Below, in pieces: positions 17,889-26,561 of a stretch of 64,000 nucleotides of DNA. The translations under genes were made by a program, and so were the position numbers. The notes below the pieces were generated by a model. That model was not told the origin of the DNA. It saw only the letters and a list, made by a program, of their open reading frames with translations, and searched no databases. The DNA lies in the NCBI GenBank assembly GCA_002343505.1, contig DDQZ01000062.1, forward strand, positions 16,132-80,131, given 5' to 3'. Position 1 is the first letter of the stretch. Every line of letters begins with the position of its first letter. Source of the DNA: Verrucomicrobiaceae bacterium UBA2429. Lineage in GTDB: Bacteria; Verrucomicrobiota; Verrucomicrobiia; Verrucomicrobiales; Verrucomicrobiaceae.

Positions 17889-19172
17889 ATGCTCGACATC
17901 CGCCAGATTCGCGAAAACCCCGGCCTCGTCAAAACCCGCCTCGCCGCCCGCGGCTCCGAATGGCCGGCGCTGGTGGACGAACTGCTGGCGCTGGACACGG
18001 CGCGGCGCGCGGCGGAGACGGAGCGCCAGCACCTCCAGGCGGAGCGCAACCGCATCAGCAAGGAGATCGGCATCGGGCGGAAAAACGGCCTGGACACCAG
18101 CGCGCAGGAGGCGGAGGTGCGCGGCATCGGCGAGCGCATCGAGCAGACCGGGCGCGAGGCCGACGCGGCGGATGAAAAGCAGCGCGCGCTGCTGCTGGAC
18201 CTGCCGAACCTGCCGCACGAGGCATGCCCCGCCGGCGCGGGCGCGGAGGACAATCCCGTGATCCGCGAATGGGGCGCGAAGCCGGAGTTCGGCTTCACGC
18301 CGCGGGATCACACGCTGCTGGGGCAGTCGCTCGGCCTTTTCGACTTCGAGGCGGGCGCGAAGATCAGCGGCAGCGCCTTCGCGGTGTATCGCGGCCAGGG
18401 CGCCAGGCTGGAAAGGGCGCTGATCAATTTCCTGCTCGACCTGCACACCACGAAGCACGGTTATGTGGAGATCAGCCCGCCGCTGCTCGTCAGGCCGGAG
18501 TGCCTGGTGGGCACGGGGCAGCTTCCGAAGTTCGGAGACCAGGTCTATCACAGCGCCACGGATGATCTTTACCTCATCCCGACCGCCGAGGTGCCGGTGA
18601 CGAACCTGCACCGGGAGGAGATCCTCAAATCCGCGCAACTCCCGGTCCGCTACGCCGCCTACACACCCTGCTTCCGGCGCGAGGCGGGCAGCGCCGGCCT
18701 GGGCACGCGCGGCCTGATCCGCATGCATCAGTTCGACAAAGTGGAGCTGGTGAAGATCACCACGCCGGAGACGAGCATGGACGAGCTGGAAAGCCTGACC
18801 GCCGACGCCGAGGCGGTGCTGCAAAAGCTCGGCCTGCATTACCGCGTCATCGAGCTCTGCACGGGCGATCTCGGCTTCGGCTCGGCCAAGACCTATGACA
18901 TCGAGGTCTGGGCGCCCGGCCAGGGCGCCTACCTGGAGGTGTCGAGCTGCTCGAACTTCGGCGACTTCCAGGCGCGGCGCATGAACCTGCGCCACAAGGA
19001 CGAGGAGGGGAAAAACCGCTTCTGCCACACGCTCAACGGCTCCGGCACCGCGCTGGCCCGGCTGTTCGTGGCCCTGGTGGAGAGCTGCCAGCAGGACGAC
19101 GGCTCCATCCTCATCCCGGAGGCTCTGCGCCCCTGGTTCGGCGCGGAAAAGATCGCCGCCGCCCAAGCCTGA
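17889..19172 (+). CDS. serS: Seryl-tRNA synthetase
   Basis: A 427-residue class II synthetase that charges tRNA-Ser, including the tRNA-Ser(UGA) encoded at 10807-10896. The N-terminal antiparallel coiled-coil tRNA-binding arm (about residues 30-105, rich in Glu, Arg and Ala) is followed by the catalytic core. Visible class II motifs are: motif 1 near GSAFAVYRGQGARLERAL, the TAEVPVTNLH serine pocket, motif 2 PCFRREAGSAGLGTRGLIR-like, and motif 3 LNGSGTALARLFVALVE. ATG 17889 (MLDIRQIRENP) matches the universal SerRS N-terminus. The gene is followed by rdgB after 12 bp, probably in one transcript. Confidence 0.97.
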   Translation: MLDIRQIRENPGLVKTRLAARGSEWPALVDELLALDTARRAAETERQHLQAERNRISKEIGIGRKNGLDTSAQEAEVRGIGERIEQTGREADAADEKQRALLLDLPNLPHEACPAGAGAEDNPVIREWGAKPEFGFTPRDHTLLGQSLGLFDFEAGAKISGSAFAVYRGQGARLERALINFLLDLHTTKHGYVEISPPLLVRPECLVGTGQLPKFGDQVYHSATDDLYLIPTAEVPVTNLHREEILKSAQLPVRYAAYTPCFRREAGSAGLGTRGLIRMHQFDKVELVKITTPETSMDELESLTADAEAVLQKLGLHYRVIELCTGDLGFGSAKTYDIEVWAPGQGAYLEVSSCSNFGDFQARRMNLRHKDEEGKNRFCHTLNGSGTALARLFVALVESCQQDDGSILIPEALRPWFGAEKIAAAQA

Positions 19173-19184
19173 ACCGCCGCGCCC

Positions 19185-19787
19185 ATGCCCCGCCTGCTGC
19201 TCGCCACCTCGAACGCGCACAAGACCGCCGAAGTCGCCGCCATGCTCGGCGCCGGCTGGCGGGTGGAGGACATGCGCGCGCATCCCGGCCTGGAACTGCC
19301 GGAGGAAACCGGCGTCACCTTCGAGGAGAACGCCGTCATCAAAGCGCGCGGCGCCAGCGCGGCGCTGCCGGGCCTGCTGGTGCTGGCGGATGACTCGGGC
19401 CTGGAGGTGGACGCGCTGCGCGGCGAGCCGGGCGTGTGGTCGGCGCGCTATGCCGGCGCGGGCGCCGGCGACGCGGCGAACCGCGCGCGGCTGAAGAAGG
19501 AGCTGCGCGCGCTGGCCGGGTCCGGTGACGACACCTTTGCCGCGCGTTTCCGCTGCTGCCTGGCCCTGGTGCGGGATGGCGCGGTGCTGCATGTCAGCCA
19601 CGGCGCGGTGGAGGGCCGCATCCGCCTGGAGGAGCAGGGCGCGGGCGGCTTTGGTTACGATGCCTTGTTTGTGCCGGAGGGTTACAATGACAGCTTTGGT
19701 GTGCTGCCTGCGGAGGTGAAAAACCAGCTCAGCCACCGCGCCCGCGCACTGGAGGAAATGCGCCGCTGGCTGGAGACGCCGGCATGA
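19185..19787 (+). CDS. rdgB: XTP/dITP diphosphatase (RdgB/HAM1)
   Basis: A 200-residue house-cleaning enzyme that hydrolyses non-canonical purine triphosphates (dITP, XTP) to monophosphates and pyrophosphate, limiting base misincorporation. The family motifs are all present: LATSNAHKTAEV at the N-terminus, FEENAVIKARGA, ADDSGLEVDAL (metal-binding Asp residues), VWSARYAG, GGFGYDALF and KNQLSHRARAL. Length is standard. It starts 12 bp after serS and its last four bases overlap the start of the next gene (ATGA), so translation of the pair is probably coupled. Confidence 0.95.
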   Translation: MPRLLLATSNAHKTAEVAAMLGAGWRVEDMRAHPGLELPEETGVTFEENAVIKARGASAALPGLLVLADDSGLEVDALRGEPGVWSARYAGAGAGDAANRARLKKELRALAGSGDDTFAARFRCCLALVRDGAVLHVSHGAVEGRIRLEEQGAGGFGYDALFVPEGYNDSFGVLPAEVKNQLSHRARALEEMRRWLETPA

Positions 19788-20674
19788 GCGGGGCGGGGCG
19801 TTTCGCGGCGGCCGCATGCGCTGCCCTTCTGCTGGCGCAATGCGCGCATCAGCAGCCGGCGGAACCCGCGCCTCCGCCTTTTGCGGCGGAGCCTGCGCCG
19901 CTGGAGCCGGTGGCCGCGGTCCCTTCCGCGCCGCCGGCGTGGGGGGAGGTGTTCGCCACAGGCTGGGAGCGCCGGACGCACAGCGCGCCCGCGGCTTTGC
20001 GGCATGGCGCGCGGCTGCATGTCTTCGAGGCGCGCAAGGGCGCGGAGGCGGTGCGGCTGAGCGGCGTGGTCTTTGACGACCGGCATCTCGCGCTGCGGAT
20101 CGTGGACCAGCCGGATGAGCAGGCGGGCGGCGCGCGCATTGAAAAAATCGCCCGCGAGCTTGACGCAAGCGCCTGCTTCAACGGCGGCTTTTTTCAGCGG
20201 GACTTCACACCACTCGGCCAGTTCGTCTCGGATGGCCGGACCACGGGCGCCTTCACGCGCTCCAGCCTCGTCTCCGGCGCGGTGCTCGTGCGCGGCGGCT
20301 CTCCCGCGCTGGTGTGGAATGCCGAGTTCACCGGCGCGTACGGCATCACCCAGATGCTCCAGGCCGGGCCGCGCCTCGTGGATGCCGGGCGGCCCGTCGG
20401 GACTTTGGAGAAAACCAGGAGCGCGCGGCGCAGTTTCATCGCGCATGACGGGCGGCACCTCTGGCTGGCCGGCACCGCGGAGGATTGCACGCTCGCCGCC
20501 CTCGCGGAAATCCTCGCCACGCCCGGCCTGCTGCCCGGGTTCACAACGCTCCGCGCGCTGAATCTCGACGGCGGCGGCTCCACCGCGCTTTGCGCGCGCC
20601 GTGCGGACGGCGGCGAGTTCCACATCCGAAGCTGGCGCACGGTGAGGAACTACCTCGCCATCGTGGCGCGGTGA
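19784..20674 (+). CDS. Phosphodiester glycosidase family lipoprotein (NAGPA domain)
   Basis: A 296-residue protein. The N-terminus (FAAAACAALLLAQCAHQ) is a lipoprotein signal with Cys in the LLAQC lipobox, so it should be membrane anchored on the outer side. After a Pro/Ala-rich linker (about residues 25-55) comes a domain like the N-acetylglucosamine-1-phosphodiester alpha-N-acetylglucosaminidase (NAGPA, PF09992) family: ACFNGGFF near residue 130 and ALNLDGGGSTAL near 265 are the diagnostic motifs. The family hydrolyses sugar phosphodiesters; bacterial members are thought to act on envelope glycans. The start overlaps rdgB by 4 bp. It is convergent with the SDR at 20702, 27 bp apart. Confidence 0.85.
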   Translation: MSGAGRFAAAACAALLLAQCAHQQPAEPAPPPFAAEPAPLEPVAAVPSAPPAWGEVFATGWERRTHSAPAALRHGARLHVFEARKGAEAVRLSGVVFDDRHLALRIVDQPDEQAGGARIEKIARELDASACFNGGFFQRDFTPLGQFVSDGRTTGAFTRSSLVSGAVLVRGGSPALVWNAEFTGAYGITQMLQAGPRLVDAGRPVGTLEKTRSARRSFIAHDGRHLWLAGTAEDCTLAALAEILATPGLLPGFTTLRALNLDGGGSTALCARRADGGEFHIRSWRTVRNYLAIVAR

Positions 20675-20701
20675 GGGGGGATCAAAAGGACCGCTTCCCC
20701 T

Positions 20702-21460
20702 TCAAGGCTGCGCTGTCATTTTGCCGATCTGGCAGACCGTCAGCCCGCCGTCTATGACGATGATCTCGCCGGTGAGGTAACGCGCGGCTTCGGAGCACAG
20801 GAACACCACCGCGCCGGCGCAATCCCGCGGGCGGCCGACCTCGCCGAGGAGGATTTTGTTTTCGTAATGGCGCAGCAGGTCGTGCGCGCGCGGCTCCATC
20901 CACTGCGCGGTGAGCGGCGTGCGGATGAGGCCGGGGGCGATGCCGTTGACGCGGATGCCATGCGGCGCGAGCGAGACGGCGAGCGAGCGCGTGAGCATGA
21001 CCAGGGCGCCCTTGCTGGCGTCGTAGGCGCAGGAGTCGGTCTCGGCCTGGAAACCATTGGTGGAGGAGGTTATGACTATTTTGCCCGCGCGCCCGGCCTC
21101 GACGCAGGAGCGCGCGAAGGCCTGCGCGATGAAGAAGGTGGAGGCCACGTTGAGCTGGAAGGTCCGCTCCCAGCGCTCGCGGTTCATTTCCAGCACCGGC
21201 AGGTCAAAAAAGCCGCCGGCGTTGCAGACCAGGATGTCGAGCGGACCGGCGGCTGCGATCAGACGCGCGGGCGCGCCGGGATCGAGCAGGTCCTCCTGGA
21301 GGTAAGGCGCGTCCGCGGGGAGTTCCGCGGGCCTTTCCTGAATGCCGTGCCGCGCGACCAATGCGCCCGCGTCAGCGAGTCCGTCCGCAATGGCCGCGCC
21401 GATGCCCTGGGAGGAGCCGGTGACAAGGGCGCGCTTGTTTTCAAGAGAGAAGGCTTTCAT
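20702..21460 (-). CDS. SDR family oxidoreductase
   Basis: A 252-residue classical short-chain dehydrogenase/reductase. The cofactor loop is TGSSQGIG at residues 15-22. NAG follows the fourth strand, the catalytic Ser is in ITSSTNG, and the Tyr-Lys pair is in CAYDASK. IRVNGIAPGLIRTPL and TGEIIVIDGG complete the family pattern. The second strand ends RHG rather than the usual acidic residue, which hints at NADP preference, but this is weak. The gene's first 20 bp overlap the end of the amidohydrolase gene, so the two are surely co-transcribed and probably coupled, suggesting a shared catabolic route for an unknown compound. Confidence 0.9.
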   Translation of the reverse strand: MKAFSLENKRALVTGSSQGIGAAIADGLADAGALVARHGIQERPAELPADAPYLQEDLLDPGAPARLIAAAGPLDILVCNAGGFFDLPVLEMNRERWERTFQLNVASTFFIAQAFARSCVEAGRAGKIVITSSTNGFQAETDSCAYDASKGALVMLTRSLAVSLAPHGIRVNGIAPGLIRTPLTAQWMEPRAHDLLRHYENKILLGEVGRPRDCAGAVVFLCSEAARYLTGEIIVIDGGLTVCQIGKMTAQP

Positions 21461-22415
21461 CGGCGAGCTTGAGCCAGGCGCGGGTGTTGGTGTCGGTGAT
21501 GCGGTGGACGACCTCGGGCGGGTTGCTTTTCAGCGCCCGGATCTCGCGCTCGTAGGTGCAGATGAGGCGCACCACCCGGCCGTTGATCCCGGCGGCGTAG
21601 CTGTAAAAGGGCGAGTCGCTGCCCCACATGAACTTGCCCGGATAGGCGGCGGCGAGGTCGGCGATGACGCGCGCGGGGTCGCTGTAGTCGCTGTCAAAGC
21701 GGCGGTGGTTGGGCGCCACGAAGGGCATGTCTTTGACGACGCCCTCGCAGTGGATGCAGTGGGCGGAATTGTCGAACCATGTGTTCGGCAGGTCGTTGAC
21801 GCGGTCCAGGCATTCCTTGTCGAAGCGGCAAGAGTGCGCCAGGCAGAAGCGCACGCCCGGGTTCTCCTCGGCGATGTCGAGGATGTCCCGCGCCTGCGCC
21901 CACAGGTCGCTCTCGGCGACGCTGGAGTGGATGAGGAAGGGAATGTCCCACTCGGCGGCGAGTTCCACGAAGACTTTGCCCTTGCCGCGCAGGTGCTTGA
22001 TGTCCGCCTGCAGGATGGTCGTCTGCATTTTGATGCCGTGAAAACGGTAGCGGGCGCGCAGCTTGCGCAGCTCCACGGCCTGCGCGGCGGTGTTGCGCAT
22101 CGGGTCCGCCATCACAAAGGGCAGCAGCCTCGGCGCGCGCTCCGGGAACAGTTCGTGGATTTCCCGCAGCAGGCGCAGGTTCTCCAGCGCGTAGGGCACG
22201 GTGGCGAGTTGCATGCCGCCCTCGCGGATCTCGTTTTCGAGGAAACCGCTGATGTCCAGGGCCGCGTGGCTGACAAAGGGAAAGACCACCCAGCGGTCCA
22301 CGCCCAGCGCGCCGCCCTCGTCCATCATCGCCACCAGATGCTGCGCGTAGGGGAAGTCGCCGTGAAGATAAAACAGCAGGTCCGCGCCGACGTGGTTGTG
22401 GCAGTCAATGAGCAT
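21441..22415 (-). CDS. Amidohydrolase family protein (amidohydrolase_2-like)
   Basis: A 324-residue TIM-barrel metal-dependent hydrolase. The N-terminal metal motif is DCHNH at residues 4-8. GIKMQTT is in the middle, LIHSS supplies a further strand-end His, CLAHSCRF follows, and MWGSDSPFY near residue 270 supplies the conserved Asp of the amidohydrolase_2 family. This branch includes decarboxylases and lactone hydrolases; the substrate cannot be read from sequence. The start ATG at 22415 is directly ahead of the metal motif, as usual in the family. Its 3' end overlaps the SDR gene start by 20 bp. Confidence 0.85.
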   Translation of the reverse strand: MLIDCHNHVGADLLFYLHGDFPYAQHLVAMMDEGGALGVDRWVVFPFVSHAALDISGFLENEIREGGMQLATVPYALENLRLLREIHELFPERAPRLLPFVMADPMRNTAAQAVELRKLRARYRFHGIKMQTTILQADIKHLRGKGKVFVELAAEWDIPFLIHSSVAESDLWAQARDILDIAEENPGVRFCLAHSCRFDKECLDRVNDLPNTWFDNSAHCIHCEGVVKDMPFVAPNHRRFDSDYSDPARVIADLAAAYPGKFMWGSDSPFYSYAAGINGRVVRLICTYEREIRALKSNPPEVVHRITDTNTRAWLKLADESLLS

Positions 22416-22471
22416 GGCGAATCATACCGCGCTGGGGCGGCGTTGTTATCAGCGGAATGCGCGGCGCCGGC

Positions 22472-22927
22472 TCAGGAGTAGAGGCTGGCGATCTTTTCAT
22501 TCACCGCGCGCAGGCGGCGGGCGATGGTCTTGCCGATGCCGATGAGCAGCCATGCGGCCGGGCCGGGGTATTCATTGATGTAGGTTTCCAGGCTCTTCGA
22601 GTCAATGAACCACACCTGGCTGAACTCGCGCGCGGTGACGGTGGCGCTGGCCACGGAGGGGTCGAGCACGTTGATCTCGCCGATGGTCTCGCCCGTCTCA
22701 ACCGCGCCGAGCAGCACCTTGTGACCGCCGCGCGTCGAGCTGGCGTGGAATTTGCCGGAGATGACAAAATAAACGCCGTTCTGGGTCATGCCCTCCTCGA
22801 TGAGATGCTGGCCCGCCTGCACGGGGCGGAACTCGCCGTAGCCGCTGAGGATGTCGCGGTCCTCGTCGCCGAGGGGTTGCAGGATGCCGAGGCCGGGAAG
22901 GCGCGGAGTGTTCAGGGTGTCGCTCAT
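22472..22927 (-). CDS. Cyclic nucleotide-binding domain protein
   Basis: A 151-residue protein made almost entirely of one CAP-ED/cNMP-binding beta roll (about residues 15-135). The pattern is GEFRPVQAGQHLIEEG, then VYFVISGKFHAS, LGAVETGETIGEINVL and ATVTAREFSQVW, which holds the phosphate-binding cassette region. There is no DNA-binding helix-turn-helix after it, only a short amphipathic C-terminal helix (IGKTIARRLRAVNEKI), so it is not a Crp-type regulator by itself. It may sense a nucleotide and act by protein contact. It is divergent from htpG with a 157-bp shared upstream region. Confidence 0.85.
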   Translation of the reverse strand: MSDTLNTPRLPGLGILQPLGDEDRDILSGYGEFRPVQAGQHLIEEGMTQNGVYFVISGKFHASSTRGGHKVLLGAVETGETIGEINVLDPSVASATVTAREFSQVWFIDSKSLETYINEYPGPAAWLLIGIGKTIARRLRAVNEKIASLYS

Positions 22928-23023
22928 GATTTTTTTGAAATACCCGCCTTTCTTAGTGGGACTCGGTGTTCCTGGCAAGCCTGTGAACGGAAAAGATGGC
23001 GTCGCATGCCGCGCAAGCGGGGG

Positions 23024-23052
23024 CTTGACCGCACCCGGCGGCCCATTATTCT
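23024..23052 (+). promoter_or_regulatory. Promoter of htpG
   Basis: TTGACC (23024-23029) and TATTCT (23047-23052) are separated by 17 bp, 32 bp before the htpG ATG. The same stretch reads CTTGACC followed by CCCATTAT, which also resembles the heat-shock sigma-32 consensus, fitting a chaperone gene. No CIRCE inverted repeat was found. By eye only. Confidence 0.5.
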
Positions 23053-23084
23053 CCGCGCCCTTCAATCCCGAAAAAACCGCAAAC

Positions 23085-24932
23085 ATGAGCACTCCGACCA
23101 CCCATGAATTCCAGGCCGAAGTGAGGCAGGTCCTGGACATCGTCATCCACTCCCTCTACACCGACCGCGAGATTTTCATCCGCGAACTGGTCTCCAACGC
23201 CGCCGACGCGCTGGAAAAGATGCGCCTCACCCAGCTCACCGAGAAGGAGGTCTTCGGCGCCGAACTGCCCCTGGAAATCCGCATCACCACTGACGAGACC
23301 GCCGGCACCATCACCATCGCCGACCACGGCATCGGCATGACACGCGCCGAACTGGTCGAGAATCTCGGCACCATCGCCCACTCCGGCTCGAAGGCCTTCG
23401 CCGCCGCTCTCAAAAACGCCGGCAAGACCAGTGAGGCAAGCCTTATCGGCCAGTTTGGCGTCGGCTTTTACAGCGCCTTCATGGTGGCCGACGAGGTCAA
23501 GGTTTACACCCACTCGTGGCGCAACGACGGCGAGCATCTCGTCTGGTCCAGCACCGGCGCGGGCACCTACTCCATAGATGAAGCGCCGGATCAGGCGCGC
23601 GGCTGCCGCATCGTCATCAAACTGAAAGAGGATGCCAAAGAGTTCGCCCAGGCGCACCGGGTGAGGAGCATCCTCGGCAAATATTCGAACTTTGTCGGCT
23701 TCCCCATCCAGCTCAATGGCGAGCGCGTCAACACGGTCGAGGCCATCTGGCTGAAGAGCAAAGACGAGGTCAGCGAGGAGCAGTACGAGGAGTTCTACAA
23801 GTTCACCGCCCACGCCTTTGACAAGCCCGGCTACCGCCTGCACTTCCAGTCCGAAGTGCCACTGGCCATCAACGCGCTGCTTTTCCTGCCGGAGCAGAAC
23901 ATGGAGCTTTACGGCATGGGCCAGATGGAGCCCGGCGTCGGCCTCTACTGCAAAAAGGTGCTCATTGATCCGCACCCGAAAAAGCTGCTGCCCGAGTGGC
24001 TGCGCTTCGTGCGCGGCGTCATGGACAGCGAGGACCTGCCGCTGAACATCTCCCGCGAGTCCATGCAGGACAGCGCGCTGGTGCGCAAGCTGGGCGAGGT
24101 GGTCACCAAGCGCCTGCTCAAGTTCCTCGACAAGGAGGCGCAGGACGACGCCGCGAAATACCGGGAGTTTTACAGCAAGTTCAGCCGCTTCCTCAAAGAA
24201 GGAGTGGCCACCGACTTCGCCAACCGCGAGGCGATCGCCAAGCTGCTGCGCTTCGAGTCCAGCCTCACTGGAAAGGGCGAGGTCATCGGCCTGGCCGACT
24301 ATGCGGGCCGCATGAAGGAGGACCAGAAGGCCATTTATTACCAGGTGGCCCCCAGCCGCTCCACCATCGAGAGCGGGCCGTATGTCGAGGCGTTCAAGGC
24401 CAAGGGTTATGAGGTGCTCTACCTCTATGAGACCATTGACGAGTACGTCGTCTCCAGCCTGCGCGAGTTTGAGGGCAAGCCGCTCCAGGCCGTGAACTCG
24501 CCCGATGTGGAGCTGGGCGACATCTCCAGCGAAGGCGAGGCCCTCAGCGAGGAGGAAACCGGCAAGCTCTGCGACTGGCTGAAGGAAACCCTGGCCGCGG
24601 GTGTCGAGGAAGTGCGCGCCGGCAAGCGCCTGGTGAGCAGCCCCGCGCTGGCCATCACACCCGAGGGGGAAATGCCCCCGCAGATGCGCCAGATGATGCG
24701 CGCCATGAAGCCCGACGAGGTCGAGGCGCCGAAAGTCATTCTCGAGGTCAACCCGCGCCACGAGATCATCAAAAAGCTCGCCGCCCTCAGCGCCAGCGAT
24801 GCCGGGGCCGCGAAGCTCGTCGGGGAGCAGGTGCTCGACAACGCCCTGCTCTCCGCCGGCCTGCTCGACGATCCCCAGCGCATCGTCGCCCGCACCGAGA
24901 AGATCATGGCGCGGATGCTCGGCGGCGCGTAG
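23085..24932 (+). CDS. htpG: Molecular chaperone HtpG (Hsp90)
   Basis: A 615-residue cytoplasmic Hsp90 chaperone. The N-terminal GHKL ATPase (about 1-220) carries RELVSNAADALEKMR, DHGIGM, GTIAHSGSK and IGQFGVGFYSAF. The middle domain contains the conserved catalytic Arg segment DLPLNISRESMQ, and the C-terminal dimerisation domain ends without an MEEVD tail, as in bacteria. Length is normal. The ATG at 23085 begins MSTPTTHEFQAEVRQVLDIV, typical of the family. An upstream open stretch in the same frame lacks homology and covers the promoter. It is followed after 100 bp by dapB. Confidence 0.97.
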   Translation: MSTPTTHEFQAEVRQVLDIVIHSLYTDREIFIRELVSNAADALEKMRLTQLTEKEVFGAELPLEIRITTDETAGTITIADHGIGMTRAELVENLGTIAHSGSKAFAAALKNAGKTSEASLIGQFGVGFYSAFMVADEVKVYTHSWRNDGEHLVWSSTGAGTYSIDEAPDQARGCRIVIKLKEDAKEFAQAHRVRSILGKYSNFVGFPIQLNGERVNTVEAIWLKSKDEVSEEQYEEFYKFTAHAFDKPGYRLHFQSEVPLAINALLFLPEQNMELYGMGQMEPGVGLYCKKVLIDPHPKKLLPEWLRFVRGVMDSEDLPLNISRESMQDSALVRKLGEVVTKRLLKFLDKEAQDDAAKYREFYSKFSRFLKEGVATDFANREAIAKLLRFESSLTGKGEVIGLADYAGRMKEDQKAIYYQVAPSRSTIESGPYVEAFKAKGYEVLYLYETIDEYVVSSLREFEGKPLQAVNSPDVELGDISSEGEALSEEETGKLCDWLKETLAAGVEEVRAGKRLVSSPALAITPEGEMPPQMRQMMRAMKPDEVEAPKVILEVNPRHEIIKKLAALSASDAGAAKLVGEQVLDNALLSAGLLDDPQRIVARTEKIMARMLGGA

Positions 24933-25032
24933 CCGGGGGCATTGACGCGGGGGCCGCCGCCGGCGCGGCCCGCGCGGCGTGGACTCTTGCGGGGTTGCGG
25001 CTGGCGCGGAACGCGCTATCTCCACGGCTCTT

Positions 25033-25770
25033 ATGAGCGATCTCCAACTACTCGTCACCGGCTGCAAAGGCCGCATGGGCCAGGCCGTCATCAATGCCGC
25101 CGCCGCGCAGGGCGTGGCCGTGGGCGCGGGCATTGATGTGGGGGACGCGCTGCCGGAGGCGCTGGCGAAGTGCTCGTGCGTGATTGATTTCACCTCCCAT
25201 CATTTCAGCGATGAGCTGGTGGCGGAGTGCCTGCGGCAGGGGAGGAGCATGGTGATCGGCACGACGGGCCACACGGCGGAGGAGCTGGCGCGCATCCGCG
25301 CGGCGGCGGAGAAGCTGCCCATCGTCCTCGCCTCGAACTTCAGCGTGGGAGTGAACACGCTCTTCTGGCTGACGCGGAAGGCGGCGGAGCTGCTGGGACC
25401 GGACTTCGATCTGGAGGTGGTGGAGATGCATCACCGGATGAAAAAGGACGCGCCCAGCGGCACCGCGCGCACGCTGGTGGAGATCCTCGCCGCCGCGCGC
25501 GGCCTCGAATATGAAAAGGACTGCCGCCACGGCCGCCACGGTGATGTGGGCGCGCGCACGCCGGCGGAGATCGGCGTGCATGCCCTGCGCGGCGGGGATG
25601 TGGTGGGCGACCATACCGTGATCTTTGCCAATGTGGGCGAGCGCGTGGAGCTGACGCACAAGGCGAGCAGCCGCGACACCTTCGCCGGAGGCGCGGTGCG
25701 CGCCGCGCGCTGGCTGGCGGACAAGCCCGCCGGGCTCTATGACATGCAGGATGTGCTGGGGCTGGCGTGA
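25033..25770 (+). CDS. dapB: 4-hydroxy-tetrahydrodipicolinate reductase
   Basis: A 245-residue NAD(P)H-dependent reductase of the lysine/diaminopimelate pathway, supplying the peptidoglycan cross-linking amino acid. The N-terminal Rossmann domain starts VTGCKGRMGQAVI at residue 7, followed by VIDFTSHHF, GTTGHTAEE and ASNFSVGVN. The catalytic segment is EMHHRMKKDAPSGTA with the active His-His and Lys. A C-terminal VGDHTVIFANVGER then HKASSRDTFAGGAV completes the fold. The start at 25033 is the ATG directly ahead of the first strand. It may share a transcript with htpG or use its own promoter in the 100-bp gap. Confidence 0.96.
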   Translation: MSDLQLLVTGCKGRMGQAVINAAAAQGVAVGAGIDVGDALPEALAKCSCVIDFTSHHFSDELVAECLRQGRSMVIGTTGHTAEELARIRAAAEKLPIVLASNFSVGVNTLFWLTRKAAELLGPDFDLEVVEMHHRMKKDAPSGTARTLVEILAAARGLEYEKDCRHGRHGDVGARTPAEIGVHALRGGDVVGDHTVIFANVGERVELTHKASSRDTFAGGAVRAARWLADKPAGLYDMQDVLGLA

Positions 25771-25798
25771 GGCGGTGTCGTTTCCGGGTGGATTCAGG

Positions 25799-25831
25799 GA
25801 CGGATTAAGAGACGGATTAAGAGACGGATTA
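25799..25831. repeat. Short tandem repeat, 12-bp unit
   Basis: The unit GACGGATTAAGA occurs at 25799-25810 and 25811-25822, with a partial third copy GACGGATTA at 25823-25831. It lies in the 180-bp gap between dapB and folK. Its local A+T content is higher than that of the surroundings. Confidence 0.85.
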
Positions 25832-25950
25832 TGCCTCGCGACACCACAGATTGAAATAAGCGGATGGAGTCATCGAGTGCTGGAGCCTTGAAAATCCACC
25901 ACTCCAGGAATGAATTCACAAATCGTGATTACGCGCGGTATAAGACTGGA

Positions 25951-26460
25951 ATGACCACCTTTGGCATCGCCTTCGGCTCGAACCTCGGCGACCGCGCCGC
26001 GAATCTGCGGCGCGGGCTGGAATTGCTGCTGGCGCGGCTGCCGGAAAGCGCGCGGCTCACCGCCAGGGCGGGCTGGTATGAGACGGAGCCGGTGGACTGC
26101 GCTCCGGGCACGCAGGCGTTTTTGAACTCCGTCATCGAGATCGAGGCGGACCTCTCCCCGGCGGAGATGCACGCGCATTTGCAGGCGGTGGAGCAGGCCA
26201 TGGGCCGCCCGGCGGTGCGGGAGAAAAACGCGCCGCGCACGCTGGATCTGGATTTGCTCTACGCGGGCGGCGCGGTCAGCGCGGACCCCGCGCTGCTGCT
26301 GCCGCACCCGCGCCTGCGCCAGCGCCGCTTTGTGCTGGCGCCGCTGGCCGAGGCGCGCCCGCGGCTGGTGCTGCCGGGCTTTGAACAAAGCGTGAGCGGG
26401 CTGCTGGCGGCGCTGCCGGATGATCCCTCCGGGGTGCGTTTCATGGGGCCGTGGCGGTGA
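25951..26460 (+). CDS. folK: 2-amino-4-hydroxy-6-hydroxymethyldihydropteridine diphosphokinase
   Basis: A 169-residue HPPK that transfers pyrophosphate from ATP to the pterin precursor in folate synthesis. The motifs FGSNLGDRAANL at the N-terminus, WYETEPVD, FLNSVIEIE and the metal and ATP signature APRTLDLDLLYA are intact, as is the closing HPRLRQRRFVLAPL. The start at 25951 places the first strand immediately after Met, as in other HPPKs; the longer frame upstream reaches into the AT-rich repeat. folP and folB are not adjacent. It is convergent with speA; the 465 bp between them is filled mainly by the 63-bp tandem repeat. Confidence 0.95.
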   Translation: MTTFGIAFGSNLGDRAANLRRGLELLLARLPESARLTARAGWYETEPVDCAPGTQAFLNSVIEIEADLSPAEMHAHLQAVEQAMGRPAVREKNAPRTLDLDLLYAGGAVSADPALLLPHPRLRQRRFVLAPLAEARPRLVLPGFEQSVSGLLAALPDDPSGVRFMGPWR

Positions 26461-26561
26461 GTTTGGGGGTGTTTCGCCCGCGCTGGACTCCCGCTCCGCG
26501 GAAGCAGGCGGCCCAAGCGGTGTCCCCGCCCATGGGGGACTTGTCTTATCCTGTGGAGCAC

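Noticed and set aside
17556-20168. An 870-codon minus-strand frame opposite the kinase end, serS and rdgB
   Set aside because: Antisense shadow; it crosses three well-supported genes.
22928-23084. A CIRCE or HrcA operator upstream of htpG
   Set aside because: No TTAGCACTC/GAGTGCTAA inverted repeat is present in the divergent region.
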